From: Nakamurella leprariae | GTDB lineage: Bacteria > Actinomycetota > Actinomycetes > Mycobacteriales > Nakamurellaceae | DNA length: 64,000 bases | Assembly: GCF_016918035.1 (NCBI RefSeq) | Contig: NZ_JAERWK010000021.1 | Location: 62,001-126,000 of the forward strand | Reading direction: 5' to 3' | In this document: positions 27,964 through 36,732 of the stretch, one piece after another | How positions within the stretch are numbered: the stretch's first letter is position 1 | How the letters are laid out: the number at the start of each line of letters is the position of its first letter | Translations under genes and position numbers: made by a program | The notes under the pieces: generated by a model | Databases searched by the model: none | What the model was told of the DNA's origin: nothing | The model's input: the letters and a program-made list of their open reading frames with translations, nothing else

Positions 27964-28716
27964 GTGACCACCACGCACGACCGCGCGACGACGGGCCCCG
28001 GCCGGCTGCCGTTGGCGCTGAGCGTGGTGGCCGGCCTCACCGACGTCACCACCTTCGTGCTGCTGCACGGGGTGTTCAGCGCCCACATCACCGGCAACCT
28101 GGTGGTGCTGGCCGCCGATGTCGGCACCGGCCGGTCGGTGAACCTGGCGTCCGTACTGGCCATCCCGTGCTTCGTCGCGGTCGCCGCGCTGGTGACCGCG
28201 GTGATCACCCGGTCGGCGCGGCCGGCTGCGTCCTGGACCGTCCCGCTGCTGACCGCGCAGGCGGTGCTGCTGGCCGGCGCTGCCGCCGTCGGCATCGGCT
28301 TCCGGGTCTCCACCCACCCCGGCACCGCTCTGGCCGCGATCACCGGCCTGCTGGCCGTGGCGGCCATGGCCGTGCAGAACGCCCTGCTGCACGTGGCCGT
28401 GCCCGGCTCACCGACCACCGCAGTGATGACCGGCAACGTCGTGGAGGCCACCGTCGCCGGCGTGCGGGTGCTGCTGGGGAGGGCCGGCAGCCGGTCGAGC
28501 GGACGTGGCCCGGATCCGGCCGACCGGGCCGCCTGGCGGCGGACCTGGCCGCTGCTGACCGGGTTCCTGGCCGGCTGTCTGGTCGGGGCCGCGGTGTGTG
28601 GGGCGGTCGACGATCTCGGCTCGCTGGCGCCCTTCGCTGCCGCGCTGGTGGTGGTGCTGGTGCCCGCGCTGCGCAACCGGACCGCCGTTCGGGCTCCCGC
28701 GGACCGGACCAGCTGA
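27964..28716 (+). CDS. DUF1275 (YoaK-like) membrane protein
   Basis: The 250-residue protein has six hydrophobic helices. It contains the DUF1275 signatures VVAGLTDVTTFV, AHITGNLVVLA and MAVQNALLHVAVPG...TAVMTGNVVE. The function of this family is unknown. GTG 27964 lies 20 bases after the ThrE stop with GAGG upstream, so it is probably co-transcribed with fumC and thrE. Confidence 0.82.
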   Translation: MTTTHDRATTGPGRLPLALSVVAGLTDVTTFVLLHGVFSAHITGNLVVLAADVGTGRSVNLASVLAIPCFVAVAALVTAVITRSARPAASWTVPLLTAQAVLLAGAAAVGIGFRVSTHPGTALAAITGLLAVAAMAVQNALLHVAVPGSPTTAVMTGNVVEATVAGVRVLLGRAGSRSSGRGPDPADRAAWRRTWPLLTGFLAGCLVGAAVCGAVDDLGSLAPFAAALVVVLVPALRNRTAVRAPADRTS

Positions 28717-28720
28717 CGGC

Positions 28721-29554
28721 TCAGCTGCCGGTGGCCATGCCCGGCTCCGGCCACACCCCGTGCTCCTCGACCCACGCGCGGCGCTGGTCGTACGGGGTGT
28801 TGACGTAGCTCTGCATGAGCTCGATGGCCTGCGGCTGCAAGCCGGCCTTGAGCCATTCCTCGGCCTCGATGCGCAGGCCCTCGGCGATCGGCAGGTTGCC
28901 GCCGCGGACCACCGACCGCTTGGCCGCGGCGAGCGCCGCCGGTGACTGCCGGGCCAGGCCGGAGGCGACCTCGATGCCGCGGGCCTTGGCGTCGTCGGCC
29001 AGTTCGTTCACGATGCCGAGTTCCAGCGCTCCCTCGGGTGAGACGTACCGGCTGCGCAGCAGGAAATCGAGGGCCCGCCCGTGGCCGATGATCTTGGTGA
29101 GCAGCTGCGACCCGGTGCCGGTCAGGATGCCCAGCGCGGCCTCCGGGAAGCCGACCCGGAAGTCGCCGCGCTGCATGATGCGGATGTCGCAGTTCAGCGA
29201 CAGTTCCAGCCCGGCCCCGCCGGCGTCTCCGGTGATGGCCGCGACCACCGGTTTGTCCAGGTAGGTGATGGCCTGCAGCAGCGCGTTGCGGTTCGCGAAG
29301 CGCTCCGGGTGATGGGCGCGCAGGTGGTCGAGATCAGCGGCGCGCTCGAGGACCTCCTCCACGCTGAAGTGGGTGATGTACTGCCCTTCTGGCGCGCCGG
29401 TGATCACCACCGCCCGCACGTCCGGGTACCGCCAGCGGGCGACGAGCTCGCCGAGCTCCGCGGTGGCCTGGCCGGTGAAGTAGTTCATCGGGGGGTTCTC
29501 GTAGGCCGCCACGAAGACGCCGTCGTCGCGCAGCTCGGTCCGGAAGAGATCCAT
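28721..29554 (-). CDS. Enoyl-CoA hydratase/isomerase family protein
   Basis: The 277-residue crotonase-fold protein has the oxyanion-hole segments around YITHFSVEEVL and AITGDAGGAGLELSLNCDIRI, and a helix GRALDFLLRSRYVSPEGALELGIVNEL. The His in ITHFS differs from the usual AGAD loop, so substrate and chemistry are uncertain. ATG 29554 gives the family-typical length; the frame stays open to 29641. It is convergent with the DUF1275 gene, with 4 bases between the two stop codons. It could belong to the downstream catabolic region but faces the same way with a 326-base gap. Confidence 0.82.
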   Translation of the reverse strand: MDLFRTELRDDGVFVAAYENPPMNYFTGQATAELGELVARWRYPDVRAVVITGAPEGQYITHFSVEEVLERAADLDHLRAHHPERFANRNALLQAITYLDKPVVAAITGDAGGAGLELSLNCDIRIMQRGDFRVGFPEAALGILTGTGSQLLTKIIGHGRALDFLLRSRYVSPEGALELGIVNELADDAKARGIEVASGLARQSPAALAAAKRSVVRGGNLPIAEGLRIEAEEWLKAGLQPQAIELMQSYVNTPYDQRRAWVEEHGVWPEPGMATGS

Positions 29555-29880
29555 CGCGGCACGGTAGCGGGCGGTGGTCGGGTGAGGTCCGCGGCCCGAC
29601 GGATCGCAGCCATCGTCGACGCGCCGCCCATCACCACCCACGGCCGATCATCGCCAGCAGGGCGCCATGTCCTCGTACTGGACCACCGCCAGCCAATCGT
29701 CCGAGGTCGGGGCATCGGGTGTCCCGGACGGTCAACCGCGTGTGCCGGCTTGCCCCCGTGCTCCCGGCTCCACTCCGACTCGGGTCGAACGGCAGGCTGA
29801 TCCGATGCCATGCCGCTCGAAGAGCCCATCCAGGCCTGACCTGAGTCCACACCGGGCGACGGTGACCGGGCGGCTCTGGG
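29555..29880. other. Non-coding gap between enoyl-CoA hydratase and the C-N hydrolase
   Basis: About 326 bases without a supportable gene. It marks the downstream end of the RutA-like catabolic operon and should carry its terminator and the promoter of the enoyl-CoA hydratase. I see short GC-rich repeats but no clear terminator hairpin with a T tract and no tRNA. Confidence 0.4.
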
Positions 29881-30732
29881 TCACAGTCGCCGATCCGCCA
29901 GGACGGGGAACGCCTGTCGATAATCCTCGAGCTCGTCCAGATCGATGTCGACCGTCAGCACCTCCTCGCCGGCACCGGCTCGGGCGAGCACCTCACCGCG
30001 AGGTGAGATGACTTGGCTGTGGCCGCCCAGCTCGACTCCGCCGTGGGTGCCACCGGTGTTGCACTGGATGACGAACGCCTGGTTCTCGATCGCCCGGGCC
30101 CGCCCAAGGACCTCCCAGTGTTCGCGCCGTGCAGCCGGCCAGGCAGCGGGGATCGCGAAGATCGTCGAACCGACCGCAGCGAGCTGACGGAACAGTTCGG
30201 GGAATCGCAGGTCGTAACAGGTCGCCAGCCCCAGGGTGATCCCACCGGGATCGTGTTCGTGGCCGAGCAGGGCGGTGCTGATGCTCGTTCCCGGGTCGAT
30301 CAAGGTGGGCTCGCCCTCCCCGAACCCGAACGGATGGATCTTCCGGTACTGGGCGATGCATGACCCATCTCGGCCGAGCACGATCGAGGTGTTCCACAAC
30401 CGCCGGCTGCCCGGCTCTCCGCTGCGCGGTCGGCCCTCGGCCGCCCGCTCGAGGATCGACCCGGCGTGCACGAAGGCACCCACTTGGGCTGCCGCCTCGG
30501 CGAGCAGTGAGACGGTGGGGCCGTCCAGCAGTTCAGCACGCTCAGACCACTCCGCGAACGTGAAGTAGCCGGGCGCCCAGAGCTCGGGCAGCACGATCAG
30601 GTCCGCGTCGCGTTGCCCCCGGACGAGGTCGGCGACTCGATGGACACGGTCGGTGACCGACTCGCGATCGTCGTAGGCGACCTGCACCACCCGGACCCGG
30701 AGCACCCGCCCCGCTGCCCCAGCCCGACTCAT
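29881..30732 (-). CDS. Carbon-nitrogen hydrolase (nitrilase superfamily)
   Basis: The 283-residue enzyme has the full catalytic triad: Glu in IVLPELWAPGYF, Lys in YRKIHPFGFGEGE, and Cys in LATCYDLRFPELF. It resembles omega-amidase and ureidopropionase-type amidases more than true nitrilases. It would cleave an amide or carbamoyl bond in the cytosol. The start ATG 30732 overlaps the flavin reductase stop (ATGA). It is the last gene of the six-gene catabolic operon and may replace the isochorismatase-like RutB of the Rut pathway. Confidence 0.85.
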   Translation of the reverse strand: MSRAGAAGRVLRVRVVQVAYDDRESVTDRVHRVADLVRGQRDADLIVLPELWAPGYFTFAEWSERAELLDGPTVSLLAEAAAQVGAFVHAGSILERAAEGRPRSGEPGSRRLWNTSIVLGRDGSCIAQYRKIHPFGFGEGEPTLIDPGTSISTALLGHEHDPGGITLGLATCYDLRFPELFRQLAAVGSTIFAIPAAWPAARREHWEVLGRARAIENQAFVIQCNTGGTHGGVELGGHSQVISPRGEVLARAGAGEEVLTVDIDLDELEDYRQAFPVLADRRL

Positions 30733-31373
30733 GACTCGCCTCCACTGGCCGCTTCCGTGCCGGCGGACTCGATCCATCGCGCGCCCCCGATGGTTGTTGC
30801 CGCGCCGTGGTCATTGCGCTCGACCAGGGAACGGTCGCTGATCGCGTGCCAGGTGCGGTTGTGGTGGACCAGTGGCCGCCCGTCCCGGCCCGGCTCGTGC
30901 TCGCCCTGTGTGCCCGATTCCAGCGCGTGCACGACGACGATCGTCGCGGTCCCGACCTCGAACCGATGGACCGTCCGTCCCCGGATCCAGGACCGGGCTG
31001 CGTGGAACAACGGCTCCCCTGTTGGCAGCCGGGTCCACTGTTGAGCATCGGGGAACCGGTCGACGCCGCTGGTGGCGCCCAACTCGGCCAGGTGGAGCTG
31101 GTCGGCGCCCAGGAGGTGGACGACGAGCGTCTCCGCTCGGTGGATGACCGGCGACACCGATGACCGCCCGGGCAGCGAGAACATCAGCAGGGGCGGATCG
31201 GCGCTGACCGAGCCGACGGAGGTGACCGTCAACGCCACCGGAGCCGTCCCGTCATCGGCCGTGATGAGCGCGACGCCGGCCGCGTGGTTCCGGAAGATGT
31301 CCCGGAAGACGTCCGGGCTGAGACCGTGTTCCTCGTGGAGGATCTCCACTGTGCTCGTCCCTGTCTCGTTCAT
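30729..31373 (-). CDS. Flavin reductase, RutF-like
   Basis: The 214-residue flavin-reductase-domain protein has FRNHAAGVALITA at the start of the split barrel, SVSADPPLLMFSL and VVHLLGADQLHLAELGA. It would supply reduced FMN to the RutA-like monooxygenase encoded 61 bases upstream. ATG 31373 follows a GGTGGCGGA stretch; GTG 31382 is an alternative. The C-terminal ~40 residues extend past the usual domain. Co-occurrence with a RutA-type enzyme makes the two-component system assignment solid. Confidence 0.85.
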   Translation of the reverse strand: MNETGTSTVEILHEEHGLSPDVFRDIFRNHAAGVALITADDGTAPVALTVTSVGSVSADPPLLMFSLPGRSSVSPVIHRAETLVVHLLGADQLHLAELGATSGVDRFPDAQQWTRLPTGEPLFHAARSWIRGRTVHRFEVGTATIVVVHALESGTQGEHEPGRDGRPLVHHNRTWHAISDRSLVERNDHGAATTIGGARWIESAGTEAASGGES

Positions 31374-31434
31374 TTCCGCCACCAGATCACCCGTCTCGCC
31401 GTCCGTCCCGACGACGGCGCTTCGCGAGAGACAC

Positions 31435-32526
31435 TCACACCGACTGGAGGGCGGCGAGCTTCTCGCGGACCAGCGGCAGCACCTTCTCGCCGAAGACCCT
31501 GATGTCCGGCACGTAGTCGACGAAGGTCATCAGCACACCGGCGACCCCCGTGTCGCGCTGCATGGTGGCGATCTGCTCGGCGACGCTCTCGTAGGAGCCG
31601 TGGAGGACGGGGAAGCTCATGAAGGTGAGGTTGCCCTCCTCCGGAGGAGCGGTGAGTCCCGCGATGAAGTGCGCACTCGTGCCACCGGACTCCGGGTCGA
31701 GCGCGGCGCTGCCGGCGACGTTCTTGAGCGCCTCGGTGTCCTGACCGTCGACGATCCGCTGGGTCTTGGCGCGGGCCTCCTCGTCGGTCTCCGCGGCGAT
31801 CACCGTGAACAACGCGTAGGTGCCGACGGTGCGGCCCACCCGTTCGGCCTCCTGCACCATCGGCCTGGTGATCTGCGGCAGCAGCTCCCGGTCGCCGAAG
31901 ACGAAGTTGTAGTCGCCGTAGTGGGCGGTGTACCGCTGGCCGGCCGTCGACTGGCCGGCCGTGACGATCGGGAGCTCGCGACCTGAGCTCGGCAGGCAGG
32001 TGGCGTCGTTGATGGTGAAGAACTCGCCGTTGAAAGTGGTGCGGCCGTCCCGCCACAGGCCGCGGAGGATCTGCACGTACTCGGCGGCGTAGTCGTAGCG
32101 GCGCTCGTAGTACTCGTCGCCGGGCCACAGGCCCATCGGGTCGTACTCCGGACGGTTCCAGCCGGTCACCAGGTTGACCCCGCCGCGGCCCTTGGCGATC
32201 TCGTCGAACGTCGCCAACTGGCGGGCTGCGATCACGGGAGGGATGCCCAGGATCGGCACGGTGGCGAAGACGTCGATCCTGCTGGTGTTGGCGGCGATGC
32301 CCGTGGCCAGGACCACCGAGTCCAGGCACCCGTCCCAGTAGCCGGTCTTCCCACCGAAGCCGTGGTACTTGATCATCGACAGCACGAAGTCGAGACCGAC
32401 GCGCTCGACCTCCTGGGAGATCTCCAGGCAGTGCTCGAACGTCGGCTCGTACTGCGGCGCGTTCTCCGAGATGATGTACCCGTTCTGCCCGTTCGGGAGG
32501 AACACTCCGAGCTTCATTGCACTCAT
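31435..32526 (-). CDS. RutA-like two-component flavin monooxygenase (LLM family)
   Basis: The 363-residue protein aligns from memory along nearly all of E. coli RutA (pyrimidine oxygenase): SMIKYHGFGGKTGYWD, GGVNLVTGWNRPEYDPMGLWPGD, RRYDYAAEYVQILRGLW, FTINDATC, ITAGQS-like TAGQSTAGQ and GVLMTFVDYV. RutA uses FMNH2 and O2 to open the uracil ring between N3 and C4. The substrate here is unknown; the neighbours (NCS1 permease, cyclase, amidase) point to another N-heterocycle or cyclic amide. ATG 32526 has AGGAG at 7 bases. Confidence 0.85.
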   Translation of the reverse strand: MSAMKLGVFLPNGQNGYIISENAPQYEPTFEHCLEISQEVERVGLDFVLSMIKYHGFGGKTGYWDGCLDSVVLATGIAANTSRIDVFATVPILGIPPVIAARQLATFDEIAKGRGGVNLVTGWNRPEYDPMGLWPGDEYYERRYDYAAEYVQILRGLWRDGRTTFNGEFFTINDATCLPSSGRELPIVTAGQSTAGQRYTAHYGDYNFVFGDRELLPQITRPMVQEAERVGRTVGTYALFTVIAAETDEEARAKTQRIVDGQDTEALKNVAGSAALDPESGGTSAHFIAGLTAPPEEGNLTFMSFPVLHGSYESVAEQIATMQRDTGVAGVLMTFVDYVPDIRVFGEKVLPLVREKLAALQSV

Positions 32527-32610
32527 TGCTGCACTCCTGTTCTTCGTGAGGTGGCGCGTGCTCGACTCGGCGGTGCCGAGGACCCGAACGCGCAGGGTAG
32601 GGCGGCTCGT

Positions 32611-34008
32611 TCAGTTCGCGGGTTCGGTCGCAACCCGGCGGTACGGAGCCGCTGCCGGCACGTGCATCGCCGAGTGCTGTCGCAGGACCGGCCGGAGCCC
32701 GGCGTACAGGCCGCTGGCGACCACCACGGTGGCGATCGGACCCCAGGTCGCGCCCCACTCGAAGGCGCTGGTGAGCACGATGCCGACGACCGTCGCCACC
32801 ACCCACGCGATCAGGCCGGGAACGTTGGCACGGCGGTAGTGCTCGTCCCCGAGCGAGCCGTGCTCCTCGGTGCGCGACCGGTTGAGCAGGATGTGGGTCA
32901 CGGCGATCGCGACCCAGCCGCTGACCAGGACGCCCTGCCAGGCGAGCGCCTGCAGCAGGTACTGCGTGATGGGCAGCAGCATCAACGCGTAGATGATCAC
33001 CGAGGAGACCACCACCCAGAATGCCGAGGGCAGCCTGGCCCCGAAGAGCCGCTCACCGAACTCCCTGAGGTTCGCTGCCCCGATGTAGTAGTTGGCGGTG
33101 TTGATCCGGGTCTGGAACACCAGGATCAAGATCAGTCCGACCGGTCCCATCAGGGTGACCAGTCCGCCGGACAGGCCGGCCTCGGAGACCTCCAGGCCGG
33201 GGATGGTGAACGTCAGGAAGATGCCGACCAGGGCGTTGATGCCGTAGGTCACCACCCAGAACAGCCAGGTGAAGGTGTACCGGGTGTGGAAGCGGACGTC
33301 CTTGCGCTTGCCCAGCGCGGCGTAGTCCATGACGTACATCATCAGGACCCAGACGCCCAGGTAAGCGGAGAAGGTCGCGAGCCAACCGGGGCCGCCGTTG
33401 GCCAGCGGGAGCTCGGGACCGGGGGTGTGGGTCAGCCAGGCGTCCGAGAAGCCGTGGCGGACGCCCGCCCACACCACCATCACGACCAGACCGATGATGT
33501 ACAGCGGGAGCAGCCAGCCATTGAGCTTGTCCAGGAACCGGCGGACCCCGCCGAGGATCAACGGCGTCGAGTAGGCGACGACGATGAGGCTCCACAGCCA
33601 CTTCTCGCCGCCGAACGCGGCCTGGAAGGCGTAAACCACGATGGCACCCTCGAACACCGCGTAGTAGATCGCGGTGAGCGCCAGGATGACCGCCGCGATG
33701 ACGGTTCCGATTCGTCCCAGGATGGTGCGGGAGAAGCGTGCGACGGTGGTGCGGTTCCTGATCGAGTGCTTGGCCAGGACGTGGTTGATCAGGCTGTAGA
33801 CGATGATGGTCAGGGCCAGCCCGATGATCGCGTTGGCCGTCCCGAACGCCACAGCCATCGCTGCACCGATGTAGAGCATGAACATGGCACTGGCGATGCC
33901 GTAGAACGCCATGAACAACGACCATCGACCCATCTGGTCCTCGTCCTTGGCGGACAGACCCATGGCGTCGGTGACTTCGACGGTGTCGTGGGGACCTGTG
34001 AGATCCAT
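32611..34008 (-). CDS. NCS1-family nucleobase/hydantoin-type permease
   Basis: The 465-residue membrane protein has about 12 helices and the NCS1 layout: a soluble N-terminus ending SAKDEDQMGRWSLF, then FMAFYGIASAMFMLYIGAA and TRINTANYYIGAANLREFG. NCS1 carriers import cytosine, uracil, allantoin, hydantoins or pyridoxine-like compounds. ATG 34008 has a very good AGGAAGGAAA site. It sits between the cyclase and the RutA-like monooxygenase, so it most likely imports their substrate. Confidence 0.85.
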   Translation of the reverse strand: MDLTGPHDTVEVTDAMGLSAKDEDQMGRWSLFMAFYGIASAMFMLYIGAAMAVAFGTANAIIGLALTIIVYSLINHVLAKHSIRNRTTVARFSRTILGRIGTVIAAVILALTAIYYAVFEGAIVVYAFQAAFGGEKWLWSLIVVAYSTPLILGGVRRFLDKLNGWLLPLYIIGLVVMVVWAGVRHGFSDAWLTHTPGPELPLANGGPGWLATFSAYLGVWVLMMYVMDYAALGKRKDVRFHTRYTFTWLFWVVTYGINALVGIFLTFTIPGLEVSEAGLSGGLVTLMGPVGLILILVFQTRINTANYYIGAANLREFGERLFGARLPSAFWVVVSSVIIYALMLLPITQYLLQALAWQGVLVSGWVAIAVTHILLNRSRTEEHGSLGDEHYRRANVPGLIAWVVATVVGIVLTSAFEWGATWGPIATVVVASGLYAGLRPVLRQHSAMHVPAAAPYRRVATEPAN

Positions 34009-34065
34009 CGGATTTCCTTCCTGGGGGCTGGAACGAGCTGGCCGCGGCGCCGTGATCGGGATCGT

Positions 34066-34105
34066 GCCGACCGGCGTGGGGTTCCCCGTGCCCCCGTCGG
34101 TCGGC
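34066..34105 (-). terminator. Hairpin between cyclase and NCS1 permease genes
   Basis: Arms GCCGACCG (34066-34073) and CGGTCGGC (34098-34105) pair, with an inner GGGG-tt-CCCC helix in the loop. In the 202-base gap within an otherwise compact operon, it could be a partial terminator or an mRNA processing/stability element that sets separate levels for permease and hydrolase. No T tract is visible. Confidence 0.35.
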
Positions 34106-34210
34106 AACTCATCCGTCGATGCGCTCGCGGGATGTGCGACGTGTCCGGGGAGAGTGGTAGCCGTCCAGAGTGGAAGCCGTTCCTCGCGAGAATGTCTCCC
34201 CGGGGGTGGA

Positions 34211-35128
34211 TCAGGTCAGGCGCAGGGCGACCGGTCGGATCGGGGCCCCGGTCGCGCCTTTCAGTCGGACGGGCGCCGCGATGACGCAGAACTCATTGAC
34301 GTCGTCGGCCGAGAGTTCCTCGAGGTTGAGCAGTTCGATCATCGGCACACCGGCCTCGGCCAGGAAGTGGCAGTGGACCGGCAGCCAGTTGTCCTCGTGC
34401 TGGCTCGGTCCCACCTCGACGCACTCCTGGTCCGCGCCGACGACGCTGATGTGCTGCGCGGTGAGCCACCGCGCGGCCTCCAGGCTCAGTCCCGGAGGGT
34501 TGCCCAGGGTCTTCGATCCGTCGGGCCAGTATGACATCCGTCCGGTGCGCACGAAGACGACGTCGCCCTCGTTGATTGACAGACCGGTCCTGGACAGTTC
34601 GTCCTCGATGTCGGCCACGGTGATCGCATACGAGTCCTCTAGACAGACAACGCCTTTGAGTTTGGCGATGTCCAGCAGGACCGTGCGGGCGATGATCGGG
34701 GGGATGACGTCGACGCCGCCCTTGGTCCAGTTCCGACTGCCCAGATGCTCCCGATCCGAGAACCCGTTGTAGATGTGACCGTCGATGCCGAAGTGATTCA
34801 GCGCGTCGATGTGGGTGCCGGTGTGGGTGTAGAGGAACACGACATCGCCCGAGTAGCAGACATTGCGGTTGACCTGCTCACCGACACCGTTCAGGTTGTC
34901 GACGACCGTGCCATCGGGGGTGTGGCTCATGAAGATCTGGTACGACGGGTCGCCGGCGGCCTGGAAGCTCGGCATGCCGACGAAGTAGTCGACGCTCAGG
35001 TCGTACACCTTGGCGGGATCGACGCGGGTGAGGGTGTTCGTCTGATGGGCGGCTGCCAGGAAGTTGACCGCGCCGAGCTCGTCGTCAGGTCCGAACGGAC
35101 TGGCTGCGACCTTGATGCCCGCCTTCAC
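34211..35128 (-). CDS. Cyclase/kynurenine-formamidase-type metal hydrolase
   Basis: The 305-residue protein belongs to the cyclase family (PF04199). The metal motif HTGTHIDALNHFG (HxGTHxDxxxH) is near residue 100, with further conserved DVVFVRTGR and VGADQECVEVGP segments. Relatives are KynB N-formylkynurenine formamidase and isatin hydrolase, which cleave amide bonds, including cyclic ones. In this operon it could hydrolyse a ring-opened or lactam intermediate. Its start overlaps the Dabb gene stop by 4 bp. Confidence 0.85.
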   Translation of the reverse strand: MKAGIKVAASPFGPDDELGAVNFLAAAHQTNTLTRVDPAKVYDLSVDYFVGMPSFQAAGDPSYQIFMSHTPDGTVVDNLNGVGEQVNRNVCYSGDVVFLYTHTGTHIDALNHFGIDGHIYNGFSDREHLGSRNWTKGGVDVIPPIIARTVLLDIAKLKGVVCLEDSYAITVADIEDELSRTGLSINEGDVVFVRTGRMSYWPDGSKTLGNPPGLSLEAARWLTAQHISVVGADQECVEVGPSQHEDNWLPVHCHFLAEAGVPMIELLNLEELSADDVNEFCVIAAPVRLKGATGAPIRPVALRLT

Positions 35129-35430
35129 TGCGCGGCGCCGTCGCGAACGAAGTCGACCACAGCGCGGCTGCGGACCCTGGGGAGCAGCTGCGCCACGATC
35201 TCGTTGTGGAACGGATCGATCGAGTAGGCCTCCAGGTCCTCCCAGGAGGCGAAGTCGGTGATCAGTGCGCCGTCCCAGGGATCACCGTTGTCGTTCGGCT
35301 CGCCCTGATGACCGCCGAGCTCCCAGCTCTTGATCATCGGCAGGCGATCCGACAACTGGACCAGCAGGTCGAGCACGGGCTGTCGCTCCTCGGGTGCTGC
35401 TGCCTGCCACATGAAGATGTGCCTGATCAT
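35125..35430 (-). CDS. Small Dabb/EthD-like ferredoxin-fold protein
   Basis: The 101-residue protein matches the stress-responsive A/B barrel (Dabb) family: MIRHIFMWQAA at the start, DRLPMIKSWELGGHQGE in the middle and SWEDLEAYSIDPFHNEI near the end. Such dimeric barrels bind or isomerise small catabolic intermediates. It is the first gene of the operon and diverges from LysR. A catalytic role in the pathway is plausible but unproven. Confidence 0.75.
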   Translation of the reverse strand: MIRHIFMWQAAAPEERQPVLDLLVQLSDRLPMIKSWELGGHQGEPNDNGDPWDGALITDFASWEDLEAYSIDPFHNEIVAQLLPRVRSRAVVDFVRDGAAQ

Positions 35431-35569
35431 CGGTGACCGTCAATCCTTCCGGCGCACGGAACCGTGCGGCTCGATGGTGCTGTGTGGTGTGCGACAGAGT
35501 GTGTGAGGCGTCGCCGTATCAGTCCAATGCATGGTTTTCATCTCACCGATCGACGAGGATGATGCATCT

Positions 35570-36448
35570 ATGGACCTGCAACAGCTTCGCTACGTCATCG
35601 CCGTCGCCGAGGAGGCCAGCTTCACCCGTGCGGCAGCGAGGTGCTTCGTGGCCCAGTCCGGCCTGAGCCACCGGGTCAAGAGCCTGGAGGACGAGTTGGG
35701 GGTCGCGCTGTTCAGCCGTACGAGCCGACGCGTCGAGCTCACCGCCTCGGGAGAGGCTTTTCTGATCTCCGCACGGGCCAGCCTCAACGCCGCTGACCGG
35801 GCCGCTGCAGACGCAGTGGCAGCGGCCGGGCAGATCCGCGGACGTCTCCGGGTCGGCGTCATCCCCACCGTGACCGCCGTCGATGTCTCGACGGCGTTGA
35901 AGGCCTTCCGACAGGAACATCAGCACGTGCAGATCGCTCTGCAGGTCGCCGGAAGCGACGAACTGGAGACAGCCATCGAGCGCGGCGACATGGACGTCGG
36001 GATGCTCGGGCTGCCCGAGGGTCGGGAACCGCGGGGCGTTGCCTGGCGCGACCTCGGCTCCGATCGTCTGGTGGCCGTCGTCAACTGCGATCACCGACTC
36101 GCACAAGTACGTGAGACGACGCTCAGCGAGATCGCTCGAGAGACGTTCGCCGATTTCCCGGCCGGCACACCGGCACGTGCCGAGAGCGACCTCGCCTTCG
36201 CCGCAGCCGGTGTGCACCGGGAAGTGGCGTTCGAATCGATGGCGATCGGTCTGACCATCGATCTCATCCGTCAGAACCTGGCCATCGCCTTGTTACCGTC
36301 CCGGTACGCGCCTCACAATCCCTCGCTCGCGCGCTTGTCGATCGCCGACGGACCCTCCCGGGTGGAATATCTCGCGTGGAGCAACTTCAATCCCAGTCCT
36401 GCCGCCCAGGCGTTCCTGTCGATCATCAACGACGGCGATTCCCTGTGA
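35570..36448 (+). CDS. LysR-family regulator of the RutA-like cluster
   Basis: The 292-residue LysR protein has its winged helix at residues 1-60 (DLQQLRYVIAVAEEASFTRAA, QSGLSHRVKSLEDELGVALF). The effector domain begins near GRLRVGVIPTV. ATG 35570 is the family-typical start; the frame is open to 35531. It diverges from the Dabb gene with a 139-base gap that should hold both promoters. It is the probable activator, induced by the pathway substrate or intermediate. Confidence 0.87.
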   Translation: MDLQQLRYVIAVAEEASFTRAAARCFVAQSGLSHRVKSLEDELGVALFSRTSRRVELTASGEAFLISARASLNAADRAAADAVAAAGQIRGRLRVGVIPTVTAVDVSTALKAFRQEHQHVQIALQVAGSDELETAIERGDMDVGMLGLPEGREPRGVAWRDLGSDRLVAVVNCDHRLAQVRETTLSEIARETFADFPAGTPARAESDLAFAAAGVHREVAFESMAIGLTIDLIRQNLAIALLPSRYAPHNPSLARLSIADGPSRVEYLAWSNFNPSPAAQAFLSIINDGDSL

Positions 36449-36732
36449 GGTGAGGCCTGTCCGGCTGACGATCCATGGCCCCCGACATCCTCCGGTGGCG
36501 TTCTGGGACGCGGTCACCAGGAGGACGAATCGGTACTGGGAAATGGCGGACCACTCAGGCCGCACCGGTGCGAGCGATCCGAGACCCGCTGTCGCCACCG
36601 GCATCCGCCGCGGTCACGGGGCACGACGACCTCCCGGGTGGAACTCACCAGCCTCGCCGGTCACGATGGCACCACCGTGTGCGCCGGCCAGCCACTGGGC
36701 GTGGTCGCCGGTCCGAGGGCGGTCACGGCGGG

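Noticed and set aside
29740-29850. tRNA-like segment with a TTCGA-type loop on the minus strand
   Set aside because: No acceptor stem or anticodon arm could be paired around it.
31435-35430. Annotation of the cluster as the canonical Rut uracil pathway
   Set aside because: RutB (isochorismatase-like), RutC, RutD, RutE and an NCS2 RutG carrier are absent, and the carrier present is NCS1.
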